64,000 nucleotides of DNA, from positions 62,001 to 126,000 of the forward strand of contig CAJYNG010000025.1 of NCBI GenBank assembly GCA_913775725.1. The letters are read 5' to 3'. The notes under the pieces were generated by a model that worked only from the letters and a program-made list of their open reading frames with translations, was not told the DNA's origin and did no database searches. How positions within the stretch are numbered: the first letter of the stretch is position 1; each line of letters starts with the position of its first letter. The DNA is from an uncultured Stenotrophomonas sp. Its GTDB lineage: Bacteria; Pseudomonadota; Gammaproteobacteria; Xanthomonadales; Xanthomonadaceae. Below, one piece after another: positions 52,361 to 61,539 of this stretch. Made by a program: the position numbers and the translations under genes.

Positions 52361-52750
52361 ATGTCACAGCGTGATGTCGTTTTCCCCGCCGGGCGCCAGG
52401 CCCTGTACGAGCGCAACCGCTATTCGCCGGCGATCCGGTCCGATGGCTTCCTGTTCGTTTCCGGCCAGGTCGGCAGCCGCGAGGACGGTTCGCCCGAGCC
52501 GGACTTCGAGACGCAGGTGCGCCGCGCCTTCGAGAATCTCAATGCGGTGTTGGCCGCCGCAGGCTGCACGTTCGATGACGTGATCGACGTGACCGTGTTC
52601 CTGGTCGATCCGGAGAAGAACTTCGAGAAGGCCTGGGCGATCGTGCCCGAGTACTGGGGCAAGGCGCCGCACCCGACCCTGACCGGCATCGGCGTGACCT
52701 GGCTGTATGGCTTCCAGTTCGAGATCAAGGTGATCGCGAAGCTGCCGTGA
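52361..52750 (+). CDS. RidA family protein (enamine/imine deaminase-like)
   Basis: 129 residues from ATG 52361. 'SDGFLFVSGQVGSREDGSPEP' and 'VLAAAGCTFDDVIDVTVFLVDPE' match the YjgF/RidA fold, and 'PHPTLTGIGVTWL' is the C-terminal signature region. In the RidA branch an Arg in 'ARVAVEV..LP' binds the substrate carboxylate; here the region reads 'GVTWLYGFQFEIKVIAKLP' without it, so this is a non-RidA (Rid2/Rid7-like) member with a different substrate. Probably controlled by the divergent LysR gene. Confidence 0.85.
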   Translation: MSQRDVVFPAGRQALYERNRYSPAIRSDGFLFVSGQVGSREDGSPEPDFETQVRRAFENLNAVLAAAGCTFDDVIDVTVFLVDPEKNFEKAWAIVPEYWGKAPHPTLTGIGVTWLYGFQFEIKVIAKLP

Positions 52751-52758
52751 CCGTTACT

Positions 52759-52820
52759 GTAGAGCCGAGCCCATGCTCGGCTGGTCGTGCGAAAGCAGCC
52801 GAGCGTAGGCTCGGCTCTAC
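52759..52820. repeat. SMAG dimer
   Basis: GTAGAGCCGAGCCCATGCTCGGCT and the inverted copy AGCCGAGCGTAGGCTCGGCTCTAC, 14 nt apart, immediately after the RidA-type gene. Confidence 0.85.
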
Positions 52821-52860
52821 AGACGCGCAGCCCGGTGTCCGACCCCACGGGTCGAAAAGC

Positions 52861-52994
52861 GTGTCGACCAAGGTCGACACCTACCGGGGCGGCTGGTCGC
52901 GCGAAAGCAGCCGAGCGTGGGCTCGGCTCTACAGAAGCGCGTCCCGTGTCCCACCTCACGGGCCGAAAGGCGTGCCGACCAAGGTCGGCACCCA
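52861..52994. repeat. Further SMAG units
   Basis: GTGTCGACCAAGGTCGACACCTAC (52861-52884), an inverted AGCCGAGCGTGGGCTCGGCTCTAC (52909-52932) and GTGCCGACCAAGGTCGGCACCCAC (52972-52994). The order mirrors that upstream of cls. Confidence 0.8.
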
Positions 52995-53104
52995 CCAGGG
53001 CAGACGGTCCTCTGGATCGTCCACATGAACGGGAGATTCCGACGAATTCCCGAAGCGGCCATTGATATTGTATCCGGCGAAAACCGCTTGCTAGCCTCCT
53101 CTTC

Positions 53105-53437
53105 ATGCGCTGGATCACCCGCCACCTCCGTTCGACCCTGCTGATGCTGCTGATGGCGGCATTCGTGGTCGTGCCGGTGGCCGACGCGCTGGCGTGCACG
53201 GTGGAACCGCACGCCAGCACGGTGCACGTGGAGTCCGCACCGGATGCCGATGGCGATGCCGACGGCAAGCATGTCGGTGCCTGTGGTCACAACCACTGCC
53301 ACCACTCCAACCTGAGCCTGCCGGCCAGCACCCTCGCCGCCTTCGGTGCGCCACTGCCGGCGCGCTGGATGAGTGCGGGCGATGCGGCGACCTATGCGGT
53401 CGCCCAGGATGAATTGACGCGTCCACCCCGGGCGTGA
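53105..53437 (+). CDS. His-rich CzcI-like periplasmic protein
   Basis: 110 residues with a Sec signal peptide (about residues 1-30, 'LLMLLMAAFVVVPVADALA'). The mature part is rich in acidic residues and holds 'GACGHNHCHHSN', a Cys/His metal-binding cluster. Small His-rich proteins of the CzcI type are encoded at the head of czc operons and thought to sense or buffer Zn/Co/Cd in the periplasm. It is 56 nt upstream of the outer-membrane channel gene and in the same orientation. Confidence 0.72.
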   Translation: MRWITRHLRSTLLMLLMAAFVVVPVADALACTVEPHASTVHVESAPDADGDADGKHVGACGHNHCHHSNLSLPASTLAAFGAPLPARWMSAGDAATYAVAQDELTRPPRA

Positions 53438-53493
53438 GTTGAGCGCGTCCCGCGATTGCGGGCTCCCGTTTCACTCACAACCGGAATCCCCCT

Positions 53494-54747
53494 ATGTCGA
53501 TCCTGACACCTCGGTCGCCGCGTGCGGCCGGGCTGGTCGTCGCCGTGTTGCTGGGCCTGGCCCCGGCGGCATCGGTGATGGCGCAAGCCGCCCCCTCCTA
53601 CGACACCCTGCTTGAACGCCTGGACCAGCTGCCCGGCACCCGTGTGGGTACGGCACTGGCCGAGGCCGCCGATGCGCGCGCCGACCAGGCCCGTGCGCTG
53701 CCCAATCCCTCCCTTTCCTACTCGGCCGAAAACGCCTGGGGCTCCGGCACCTACCGCGGCATGGGCAAGGCCGACACCGTGCTCACCCTGTCCCAGCCGC
53801 TGGAGGTCTGGGGCCAGCGTGGCGCGCGCGTCCGCGCCGCCCGTGCCGAGGCCCAGGCGGCCAACCTGCGTGGCGCGCAGAGTCGCAGCGACGTGGCCAG
53901 CCAGCTGGCGGTGGTCTATGCACAGGCGGAAAGTGCACTGCGCCGCTACACCCTGGCCGAAGAGGCACTGAGCCTCACCCGCGATGACGCCAACGCCGTC
54001 AACGCCATGGTCAAGCAGGGCCGCGAACCGCAGCTGCGCGCGGTGCAGGCACAGAGCGAAGTGGCCAATGCCACGGCGTCGCTGGATGAAGCCCAGGCGT
54101 TCCGCGATGCCGCGCTGGCCCGGTTGGCCGGCACCGCACTGCTGGATGCACCGGTGCAGTCGATCGACAACAGCCTGCTCGACCGCGCCCCGCCGCTGCC
54201 GCGCGGTGCCACCGATACCGCGCTGGCGGTGCGCATCGCCGAAGCCGAAGCCGATGCGGCGGGCAAGCTGGTCGACGTGGAGCGCAAGCGTGCCCTGCCC
54301 GATCTGAGCGTCACCGCCGCGCAGACCCGCTTCCGCGAAGGCGGCGAGCGCGCCTACAACCTCGGGCTCAGCCTCAGCATTCCGTTGTTCGACCGCAACC
54401 GTGGTGGCATCCGCGCCGCCAACGCCGACCAGCGCGCGGCCGAAGCGCGCCTGGACCAGCAGCGTCGCGACAGCGAGGCCGAGCGCCTGTCCGCCGTGGC
54501 CGGGCTGAAGGCGGCCGGCAGCCGCACCCGTGCCGCCGATGAAAGCGTGGTCGCCGCCGAAGAGGCCTACCGCCTCGCACGCGTCGGCTTCGACGCCGGA
54601 CGCATCTCGCAGCTGGAACTGCGCAGCACCCGCAGCGCCCTCATCGCCGCCCGCGGCACCGCCGTGGATGCGCGCCTGTCGCGCGTCGGCGCGGAAATCG
54701 ATCTTGCCCGCCTGGAAGGGCGCGCACCTTTTGTGGAGGCCCCATGA
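53494..54747 (+). CDS. czcC: CzcC-like outer-membrane channel of a heavy-metal efflux system
   Basis: 417 residues, TolC/OEP family: signal peptide to about residue 31, then two repeats of long coiled helices ('ARADQARALPNPSLSYSAE' and, about 180 residues later, 'RIAEAEADAAGKLVDVERKR') characteristic of OEP barrels with a periplasmic tunnel. It would let metal ions out through the outer membrane. The stop overlaps the start of czcB (ATGA). Confidence 0.88.
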   Translation: MSILTPRSPRAAGLVVAVLLGLAPAASVMAQAAPSYDTLLERLDQLPGTRVGTALAEAADARADQARALPNPSLSYSAENAWGSGTYRGMGKADTVLTLSQPLEVWGQRGARVRAARAEAQAANLRGAQSRSDVASQLAVVYAQAESALRRYTLAEEALSLTRDDANAVNAMVKQGREPQLRAVQAQSEVANATASLDEAQAFRDAALARLAGTALLDAPVQSIDNSLLDRAPPLPRGATDTALAVRIAEAEADAAGKLVDVERKRALPDLSVTAAQTRFREGGERAYNLGLSLSIPLFDRNRGGIRAANADQRAAEARLDQQRRDSEAERLSAVAGLKAAGSRTRAADESVVAAEEAYRLARVGFDAGRISQLELRSTRSALIAARGTAVDARLSRVGAEIDLARLEGRAPFVEAP

Positions 54748-55949
54748 CTCTCTCCCGTTCCTTCCCCCTGATCGGCGGCCTCCTGCTGACCGTGTTCCTG
54801 GCCGGCTGCGCCGGCAACGCACAGACGCCTGCCAATGAAGACCCGGCTGCGGCCAAGGCCGGCACCGACGATGGCCACGGCCATGCCGCCGACAGCAAGG
54901 AAGCCAAGGCCGAAGCCACGAAGGCGCCGGCGGACGCCGATGAAGGCGTGGTGCAGCTGACCCCGGAACAGATCAAGGCCTCCGGTATCGAAGTGGTCGC
55001 GATTGGTCGCGGCGGTGGCGGTTCAACCCGCCTCGCCGGCCGGGTCGAACCCTCGGTCGGTGCACGTGCCTCGGTGGCTTCGACCGTGACCGGCCGCGTC
55101 GAGCGCGTGCTGGTCGCGCCGGGCACGGCGGTGAAGCAGAACCAGGCACTGGCCATCGTGGTCAGCGGCGAAGCGGCGGTGTTCCGTGCCAACGCGCTGG
55201 CGGCATCCGCCGAGGCCGAGGCCGCACGCCTGGCCTATGGCCGCGACAAGGCGCTGGTCGACCAGGGCGTGGTCGCGCGCCAGGAAATGGAAGCCTCGCG
55301 CGCCCGTTCGCTGGCGGCACAGGCGCAGGCGGCGGCCGCGCAGGCCCAGGCCGCCGCCAACGGTGCGCCCGACGCCAGTGGCCGCGTGCGCATCACCAGC
55401 CCGGTGGCCGGCATCGTCGGCAACGTGCAGGTCACTCCCGGTGGCGTGGTCGCCGCCGGCAGTGCAGTGGCCGATGTCGCCGACCCGGCAATGAACGAGC
55501 TGGTGTTCACCGCGCCGCCGGCGCTGGCCGCGCAGGTCACGCCGGGCATGAAGCTGGAGGTGAGCGTACCCGGTGGCAGCTTCACCGCCACCGTCACCGG
55601 TTCGGCCGCCGATGTCCGCCAGCAGGGCGGCGTCGCGGTGATCCGTGCCACGCCAGTGAATGCCGCGTTGCCGCCAGCCGGTTCACCGGTCTCGGCCGTG
55701 GTGGTCACCGAAGGCCAGGAGGGCTCGCTCAGCGTGCCCGCCGATGCGGTGCAGAACGTCGATGGCAGCAGTGCGGTGTTCGTCGCCGTCGAAGGTGGCT
55801 TCAAGGCGCAACCAGTCCTGGCCGGGCGCCGTGCCGGTGACCGCATCGAGATCCTCGGTGGGCTGACCGGCAGCGAGCGCGTCGTCGGTGCCAATGCCTT
55901 CCTGCTCAAGGCCGAACTGGCCAAGGGCGAAGCCGAGCACGGCCACTGA
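54744..55949 (+). CDS. czcB: CzcB-like membrane fusion protein
   Basis: 401 residues. It begins with a lipoprotein signal (lipobox 'LAGC', Cys about residue 22) and a His/Asp-rich stretch 'DDGHGHAADSKEAK' that may bind metal. The core has the usual barrel-sandwich (lipoyl-like) halves around residues 115-150 and 215-245 and a beta-barrel domain after that. It joins the inner-membrane pump CzcA to CzcC. The stop is 10 nt before the czcA ATG. Confidence 0.88.
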   Translation: MTLSRSFPLIGGLLLTVFLAGCAGNAQTPANEDPAAAKAGTDDGHGHAADSKEAKAEATKAPADADEGVVQLTPEQIKASGIEVVAIGRGGGGSTRLAGRVEPSVGARASVASTVTGRVERVLVAPGTAVKQNQALAIVVSGEAAVFRANALAASAEAEAARLAYGRDKALVDQGVVARQEMEASRARSLAAQAQAAAAQAQAAANGAPDASGRVRITSPVAGIVGNVQVTPGGVVAAGSAVADVADPAMNELVFTAPPALAAQVTPGMKLEVSVPGGSFTATVTGSAADVRQQGGVAVIRATPVNAALPPAGSPVSAVVVTEGQEGSLSVPADAVQNVDGSSAVFVAVEGGFKAQPVLAGRRAGDRIEILGGLTGSERVVGANAFLLKAELAKGEAEHGH

Positions 55950-55959
55950 GGAGGCGACC

Positions 55960-58900
55960 ATGTTCAAGCTGATCATTGAAACAGCGGTGCGCCACCGCTG
56001 GCTGGTGGTGTTCATGGCTGCGCTGATCGCCGCGGTGGGGCTGTTCCAGCTGGGCAAGCTGCCGATCGACGCGGTGCCGGACATCACCAACCGCCAGGTG
56101 CAGATCAACACGGTGGCACCGGCGCTGACACCGGAGCAGATCGAGCGGCAGGTGACCTATCCGCTGGAAACCGCGCTGGCCGGCATTCCCGGCCTGACCA
56201 CCACGCGTTCGTTGTCGCGCAATGGCTTCTCGCAGGTGACCGCGATCTTCACCGACGCGACCGACATCTACTTCGCCCGCCAGCAGGTGGCCGAACGCAT
56301 GCGCGAAGCGTCTGAAGACCTGCCCGATGGTGCGTCGCCGATGCTGTCGCCGGTCACCACCGGCCTCGGCGAGGTGCTGATGTGGACGGTGGACTTCACC
56401 ACGTTCGATCCGGCCAAGCTGGCCAAGCCTGGTGAAGCGGGCTGGCAGGCCGGTGAGGTCTACCGCACACCGGAAGGCAACCTGCTGCGCACGCCGGAAG
56501 AACGCGCGACCTACCTGCGCACCGTGCAGGACTGGATCATCGCGCCGCAGATGCGTTCCAGTCCGGGGCTGGCCGGCGTCGATACGGTCGGTGGCTACGT
56601 CAAGGAATATGGCGTGCATCCGGACAGTGCCAAGCTGGCCGCGCACGGCCTCGGCCTGGCCGACCTGGTCACTGCCCTGCAGCGTTCCAACGTGCAGGCC
56701 GGTGCCGGTTTCGTGCAGCGTGCCGGCGAGGGCCTGGTGGTACGCGCCGACGGCCTGGCGCTGACCACCGACGACCTGGCGCAGGCCCCGGTGGCCACCC
56801 GCAATGGCGTGGTGGTGCGCGTGGCCGATGTGGCCGACGTCGACCTGAGCCGCGCGCCGCGCCTGGGTGCGGCCAGCCGCAACGGACACGAGGCCGTGCT
56901 CGGTACCGCGCTGATGATTGCCGGTGGCAACAGCCGCACCGTGGCCCAGGCCGCTGCGGCGCGCCTTGAACAGGTGAACAAATCGCTGCCGGCCGACATC
57001 GTGGCCGCACCGGTGCTGGACCGCAGCGTGCTGGTCAATTCCACCATCAAGACCGTGGCCAAGAACCTCACCGAAGGTGCGCTGCTGGTGGTGGTGGTGC
57101 TGTTCCTGCTGCTGGGCAACCTGCGTGCGGCCACCATCACCGCGCTGGTGATTCCGCTGTCGTTCCTGTTCGCAGTGATCGGCATGAACCGCTTCGGCAT
57201 CAGCGGCAACCTGATGAGCCTGGGTGCGCTGGACTTCGGCATCCTTGTGGACGGTGCAGTGATCGTGGTCGAATCGACGCTGCTGATGCTGGGCCAGCGC
57301 CGCGCCGAGCTGGGTCGTGCATTGACCGCGATGGAGCGGCTGCGCGTGGCCGCCGATTCGGCGATGAAGATGGCGCGTCCAGCGGCGTTCGGACAGCTGA
57401 TCATCCTGCTGGTGTTCGCGCCGATCCTCACCCTCGAAGGCGTGGAGGGCAAGACGTTCCACCCGATGGCGGCGACCTTCATGCTGGCCCTGGTCGGTGC
57501 CTTCATCTTCTCCTTCACCTTCGTGCCGGCGATGGCCGCGCTGCTGGTGCGCGAGCCCAAGGTGAAGGACGGCGATGCCCATGCCGACAATGGCGAGCAC
57601 GAAACCAAGCTGATCCGCGTGCTGCGTGGGCGCATCGAACCGGTGGTGCGCAAGGCCGTGGCACATCCGCGCACGGTGCTGGCCGGTGCGGTGATGATGG
57701 TGGTGGTGGGCATCGGTTCGTTCTCGCTGCTGGGCCGCGAGTTCATGCCGACCCTGGACGAAGGCAACGTGGCGATGCAGGCGTTGCGCGTGCCCTCGAC
57801 CTCGCTGGAGCAGTCGCTGGCGATGCAGCTGGCGCTGGAGAAGGCGATCGCCAAGCAGCCGGAAGTGGAGACGGTGTTCTCGCGTACCGGTACCGCCGAG
57901 GCGGCGATCGACCCGATGCCGACCAACATCTCCGACAGCGTGATCGTGCTGAAGCCGCGCAAGGACTGGCCGGATCCGAAGCTGGGCAAGGACGCACTGG
58001 TGGCGCGCTTCGAGAAACTGGCCGGGCAGCAGCTGGGCAACAGCTTCGAGTTCAGCCAGCCGATCGAACTGCGCTTCAACGAGCTGATTTCCGGCGTGCG
58101 TACCGACCTGGCGGTGATGATCTTCGGCGACGACTTCAGCCAGCTGCAGAAGGTGGCCGACCAGGTGGCGCTGAAGCTGCGTGCAGTGAACGGTGCAGCC
58201 GACGTGCGGGTGGAACAGATCTCCGGCCTGCCCACGCTCAACGTGGCGATCGACCACGTGGCAGCGGCGCAGTATGGGCTGACCGCTGCGGACGTAAGCG
58301 ATGCGCTGTCCACCGGCATTGGTGGCACTGCCGCTGGCAAGATCTTCGAAGGTGATCGCCGCTTCAACGTGGTGGTGCGCCTGGACGATGCCTCGCGCAA
58401 CGATCCGGACCAGCTCGCATCACTGCCGATCGCTACGCCGTCGGGGCTGGTGATTCCGCTGTCGTCGGTGGCCCGCATCACAGTCAGCGAAGGGCCGAAC
58501 CAGATCAGCCGCAACAACGGCAGCCGCCGCGTGGTGGTGCAGGCCAATGTGCGTGGTCGTGACCTGGGTAGCTTCGTCGGCGAGGCGCAGGCCGCAGTAG
58601 CGGACGTAGCGCTGCCGCCAGGCGCCTACCTGACCTGGGGTGGCCAGTTCGAGAACCTGCAGCGCGCGGAGAAGCGACTGGCAACGGTGGTGCCGGTGGT
58701 GTTCCTGCTGATCGGCAGCCTGCTGTTCATGGCCCTGCGCAGCGGCAAGGAAGCCATTCTGGTGTTCAGCTGCGTGCCGCTGGCGCTGGTCGGCGGCATC
58801 CTCGCCCTGTTGCTGCGTGGCATGCCGTTCTCGGTATCGGCGGCGGTCGGCTTCATCGCCGTCTCCGGCGTGGCCACCTTGAACGGCCTGGTGCTGATGC

Positions 58901-59169
58901 AGGCGATCCGCGAACGCCTGGATGCCGGCGACCTGCCGCTGCAGGCGGCGATCAACGGTGCCTCCAGCCGCATCCGCGCGGTGCTGACTACGGCGCTGGT
59001 GGCGATCGTCGGCTTCATTCCAATGGCGATTGCCAGCGGTTCCGGCGCAGAGGTGCAGAAGCCGCTGGCGACGGTGGTGATCGGTGGCCTGATCACCGCC
59101 ACCGTGCTGACCCTGCTGGTGCTGCCGACGTTTGCCGCGCGCGTGGCCAAGCCGCGGGCGGTCGGCTGA
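55960..59169 (+). CDS. czcA: CzcA-like heavy-metal RND pump
   Basis: 1069 residues with twelve expected membrane helices and two large periplasmic loops. 'DFGILVDGAVIVVES' at residues 425-439 fits the DFGx3DGAx3VE(N) signature of HME-RND pumps for divalent cations, with Ser at the last position where Asn is usual. It uses the proton gradient to push Zn2+, Co2+ or Cd2+ (which one cannot be told) through CzcB and CzcC. The chosen ATG 55960 (MFKLIIE) is 10 nt after czcB. The operon ends at the hairpin repeat at 59178. Confidence 0.9.
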   Translation: MFKLIIETAVRHRWLVVFMAALIAAVGLFQLGKLPIDAVPDITNRQVQINTVAPALTPEQIERQVTYPLETALAGIPGLTTTRSLSRNGFSQVTAIFTDATDIYFARQQVAERMREASEDLPDGASPMLSPVTTGLGEVLMWTVDFTTFDPAKLAKPGEAGWQAGEVYRTPEGNLLRTPEERATYLRTVQDWIIAPQMRSSPGLAGVDTVGGYVKEYGVHPDSAKLAAHGLGLADLVTALQRSNVQAGAGFVQRAGEGLVVRADGLALTTDDLAQAPVATRNGVVVRVADVADVDLSRAPRLGAASRNGHEAVLGTALMIAGGNSRTVAQAAAARLEQVNKSLPADIVAAPVLDRSVLVNSTIKTVAKNLTEGALLVVVVLFLLLGNLRAATITALVIPLSFLFAVIGMNRFGISGNLMSLGALDFGILVDGAVIVVESTLLMLGQRRAELGRALTAMERLRVAADSAMKMARPAAFGQLIILLVFAPILTLEGVEGKTFHPMAATFMLALVGAFIFSFTFVPAMAALLVREPKVKDGDAHADNGEHETKLIRVLRGRIEPVVRKAVAHPRTVLAGAVMMVVVGIGSFSLLGREFMPTLDEGNVAMQALRVPSTSLEQSLAMQLALEKAIAKQPEVETVFSRTGTAEAAIDPMPTNISDSVIVLKPRKDWPDPKLGKDALVARFEKLAGQQLGNSFEFSQPIELRFNELISGVRTDLAVMIFGDDFSQLQKVADQVALKLRAVNGAADVRVEQISGLPTLNVAIDHVAAAQYGLTAADVSDALSTGIGGTAAGKIFEGDRRFNVVVRLDDASRNDPDQLASLPIATPSGLVIPLSSVARITVSEGPNQISRNNGSRRVVVQANVRGRDLGSFVGEAQAAVADVALPPGAYLTWGGQFENLQRAEKRLATVVPVVFLLIGSLLFMALRSGKEAILVFSCVPLALVGGILALLLRGMPFSVSAAVGFIAVSGVATLNGLVLMQAIRERLDAGDLPLQAAINGASSRIRAVLTTALVAIVGFIPMAIASGSGAEVQKPLATVVIGGLITATVLTLLVLPTFAARVAKPRAVG

Positions 59170-59177
59170 AAGCGCAC

Positions 59178-59246
59178 GGGGTCGGATCCTATGATCCGAC
59201 CCCGTTTCCCGGTCCGAGGTACTGCCGGCCAGCGGCCGGCACTACC
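59178..59246. repeat. GGGGTC hairpin plus SMAG after czcA
   Basis: GGGGTCGGATCC-TAT-GATCCGACCCC (59178-59203) is the shortest and most perfect copy of the second repeat family; TACTGCCGGCCAGCGGCCGGCACTAC (59221-59246) is a SMAG unit. Together they separate the convergent czcA and DUF885 genes. Confidence 0.8.
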
Positions 59247-59255
59247 TTGGTCTGA

Positions 59256-61028
59256 TCAGGCCTTCTTGCGTTCGGCGATGTACGCCTGGATCTGCTGTTC
59301 CAGCACCGGCAGCGGCACCGAGCCCTGCTTGAGCAGGGTGTCATGGAAACCCTTGATGTCGAACTTGTCGCCCAGTTCCTTCTCGGCCTGCGCACGCAGG
59401 CGCACGATGGCGATCTCGCCCAGCTTGTAGCTCAGCGCCTGGCCCGGCCAGGAAATGTAGCGGTCCACTTCGGTGGTCACTTCATGCTCGCTCAGCGCGG
59501 TGTGGTCGCGCAGGTAGGCCAGCGCCTGCTCGCGGGTCCAGCCCTTGCTGTGCACGCCGGTGTCGATCACCAGGCGCGTGGCGCGCCACATCTCGTAGGT
59601 CAGGCGGCCGAAATCCTCGTACGGGGTTTCATAGATGCCCATTTCCACGCCCAGTTTCTCGCAGTACAGCGCCCAGCCTTCGCCATAGGCGGAGATGTAG
59701 GCGTTGCGGCGGAACTCGGGCAGGTTCTTCTGCTCGGCGGCGATGGCGCCCTGCAGCGCGTGGCCCGGATCGGATTCATGCAGGGTCAGCGCCGGCAGGT
59801 TGTACAGCGGGCGCGACGGCAGGTTGTAGGTGTTGAGCCAGTAGGTGCCCATGCCACCGCGGCCGGCGGTCCAGAACGGGGCGATGTCCGGCGGCACCGG
59901 CACGATGGTGAAGCGCGCGCGCGGCAGCGTCATGTACTTGCCAAGCTGGCCGTCTGCCCGCTTGGAGATCCACGCGGCACGCGACAGTAGCTCTTCCGGC
60001 GTCTTGGCGTAGAACTGCGGGTCGGTGCGCAGGAAGGTCAGGAATTCGGCGAAGCTGCCCTTGAACTTCACCTGCTTGATGATGTCGTTCATTTCCTTCT
60101 GGATGCGTGCGACTTCATCCAGGCCGATGCGGTGGATCTCGTCCGGCGACAGGTCCAGCGTGGTGTATTCGTGGATCTGCTGCTTGTAGTACGCCTTGCC
60201 GTCCGGCATCGCTTCGGCGGCCAGGGTGGTACGCGCCTGCGGCACGTACTCGTTGACGAAGAAGGTGCGCAGCTGCTGGAACGCGGGCACCACCTTGCCA
60301 CTGATCGCTTCACGCGCCTGCGCCTGCAGCCTGGCCTGTTCGGCCGCCGGAACGGTGTTGGGCAGCTTCTTGAACGGCGCGTACAGCGGCGATTCGGTGG
60401 GATCCATCAGCTCGGCGACGGTGGCGATGGAGACCTCGCGGCCATCGAGCACCGCACGCGGCACGCTGAAGCCGCGCTTCAGGCCGGCGCGCATGTTTTC
60501 GGTCTGCTGGCCGAAGTAACGCGGCACATCATTCAGCCGTGCGATGTAGTTCTGGTAGTCCTGCACGGTCTTCATCTCGCGCCGCGCCATGAAGGACAGG
60601 TTGGACCAGAACGAGGAGTCGGCATTGAACGGCATCTCGTAGCCGCGCAGGCGCGTCTCTTCGGCCAGGTTGAATACCTGATCGCGGTAGATCGCGTAGT
60701 TGACCTGGTTGTCGGGCGACAGGGTCTTCGGATCGATCTTCTTCAGCGCGGCGAGGGTCTCGTCCCACACCTTCAGGCGCGCCTGCTGCGCGGCCGGGCC
60801 GACGTCGGGCATGCGGGTGGCATTGGCCGGGGCGTCTTCGTCCTCGCTGGCCTCGCCGCCGCCATCCTGGCGCCACTTCCATTCCTTCTCGTACAGCGCG
60901 CGGAAGGCGGCATCGGCGGGCGATTCGGTGGCCACGCTGGCCGGTGCGACGGTGGCGGGCGGCGCGGCCAGGGCCACAGCAGGGGCGGACAGGACGATCA
61001 GCAGGGCAACGGCAAGACGGGTTTTCAC
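59256..61028 (-). CDS. DUF885 metallo-protein, periplasmic
   Basis: About 590 residues from GTG 61028 (VKTRLAVALLIVLSAPAVALA), giving a signal peptide. A metal site of the M32-like type is visible in 'LTLHESDPGHALQ' (HESxxxH, about residue 420) with a downstream Glu in 'AYGEGWALYCE'. DUF885 proteins are widespread and thought to be zinc peptidases of unknown specificity. The ORF is open to 61082, but no family sequence precedes the signal. Length is normal for the family. Confidence 0.85.
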   Translation of the reverse strand: MKTRLAVALLIVLSAPAVALAAPPATVAPASVATESPADAAFRALYEKEWKWRQDGGGEASEDEDAPANATRMPDVGPAAQQARLKVWDETLAALKKIDPKTLSPDNQVNYAIYRDQVFNLAEETRLRGYEMPFNADSSFWSNLSFMARREMKTVQDYQNYIARLNDVPRYFGQQTENMRAGLKRGFSVPRAVLDGREVSIATVAELMDPTESPLYAPFKKLPNTVPAAEQARLQAQAREAISGKVVPAFQQLRTFFVNEYVPQARTTLAAEAMPDGKAYYKQQIHEYTTLDLSPDEIHRIGLDEVARIQKEMNDIIKQVKFKGSFAEFLTFLRTDPQFYAKTPEELLSRAAWISKRADGQLGKYMTLPRARFTIVPVPPDIAPFWTAGRGGMGTYWLNTYNLPSRPLYNLPALTLHESDPGHALQGAIAAEQKNLPEFRRNAYISAYGEGWALYCEKLGVEMGIYETPYEDFGRLTYEMWRATRLVIDTGVHSKGWTREQALAYLRDHTALSEHEVTTEVDRYISWPGQALSYKLGEIAIVRLRAQAEKELGDKFDIKGFHDTLLKQGSVPLPVLEQQIQAYIAERKKA

Positions 61029-61161
61029 GAGCACAGGTTCCCGGAAAGGCAGACCCCGATGATGGCACCGCCCACGGCCCATGGCATGGGACGAAGGTCC
61101 TGCCTGCGCAGCGGACCGGGGCCCCGGTAGCGGCCAACCTGGGTTGGCCCCCCAGACCCAG

Positions 61162-61183
61162 CGCCGACCAAGGTCGGCATCTA
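61162..61183. repeat. SMAG-like unit
   Basis: GCCGACCAAGGTCGGCATCTAC, between the DUF885 start and the lipid-A-type membrane gene stop. It is a shortened copy of the GTGCCGACC family. Confidence 0.6.
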
Positions 61184-61191
61184 CCGGAGAC

Positions 61192-61539
61192 CTAGTGGCT
61201 GGCCCTGTCCCGCTTCCAGCCCCGGTGCTTGATGTCCAGCTGCAGGCTGTACAGCGCGGTGAACGCCGGGAACAGGTTCTGCAGCACGCCCACCGAGTCC
61301 TGCTTGGCCGAGAACAGGAAGTAGCTCAGCGTCATCAGGCTGCCGACCACGCTCATGTACCAGAACAGCCGCGGGATCACCGGCTTGCCCGCACGCTTGG
61401 ACGCGATGAACTGGACCAGCCAGCGGCCACCGAACATCAGCGCGCCGGTATAGCCGATCAGCTTCCAGCCGGTCACATGCAGGCCGGTCCAGTACAGCCA
61501 GGTCAGCGGCTGGTCGAGCCAGTGCAGTTCCAGGCCCAT
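61192..61539 (-). CDS. Lipid-A-biosynthesis N-terminal domain protein
   Basis: 115 residues from ATG 61539, with three membrane segments ('KLIGYTGALMFGGRWLVQF', 'LFWYMSVVGSLMTLSYFLF', 'VLQNLFPAFTALYSLQL'). It matches the small LAB_N membrane domain found alone or at the N-terminus of lipid A sugar transferases. It overlaps the preceding glycosyltransferase (ATGA), so the two probably work together on a polyprenyl-phosphate sugar, as in aminoarabinose-type modification. Confidence 0.8.
   Translation of the reverse strand: MGLELHWLDQPLTWLYWTGLHVTGWKLIGYTGALMFGGRWLVQFIASKRAGKPVIPRLFWYMSVVGSLMTLSYFLFSAKQDSVGVLQNLFPAFTALYSLQLDIKHRGWKRDRASH

Larger units (their letters stand above)
52751..53104. 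other. SMAG-rich intergenic region
   Basis: 354 nt with no gene. It holds five SMAG-type repeat units (listed separately) and, in the last 80 nt, the promoter of the czc locus; TTGATATTGTATC at about 53064 is the AT-richest spot and a possible -10 zone. Confidence 0.7.
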
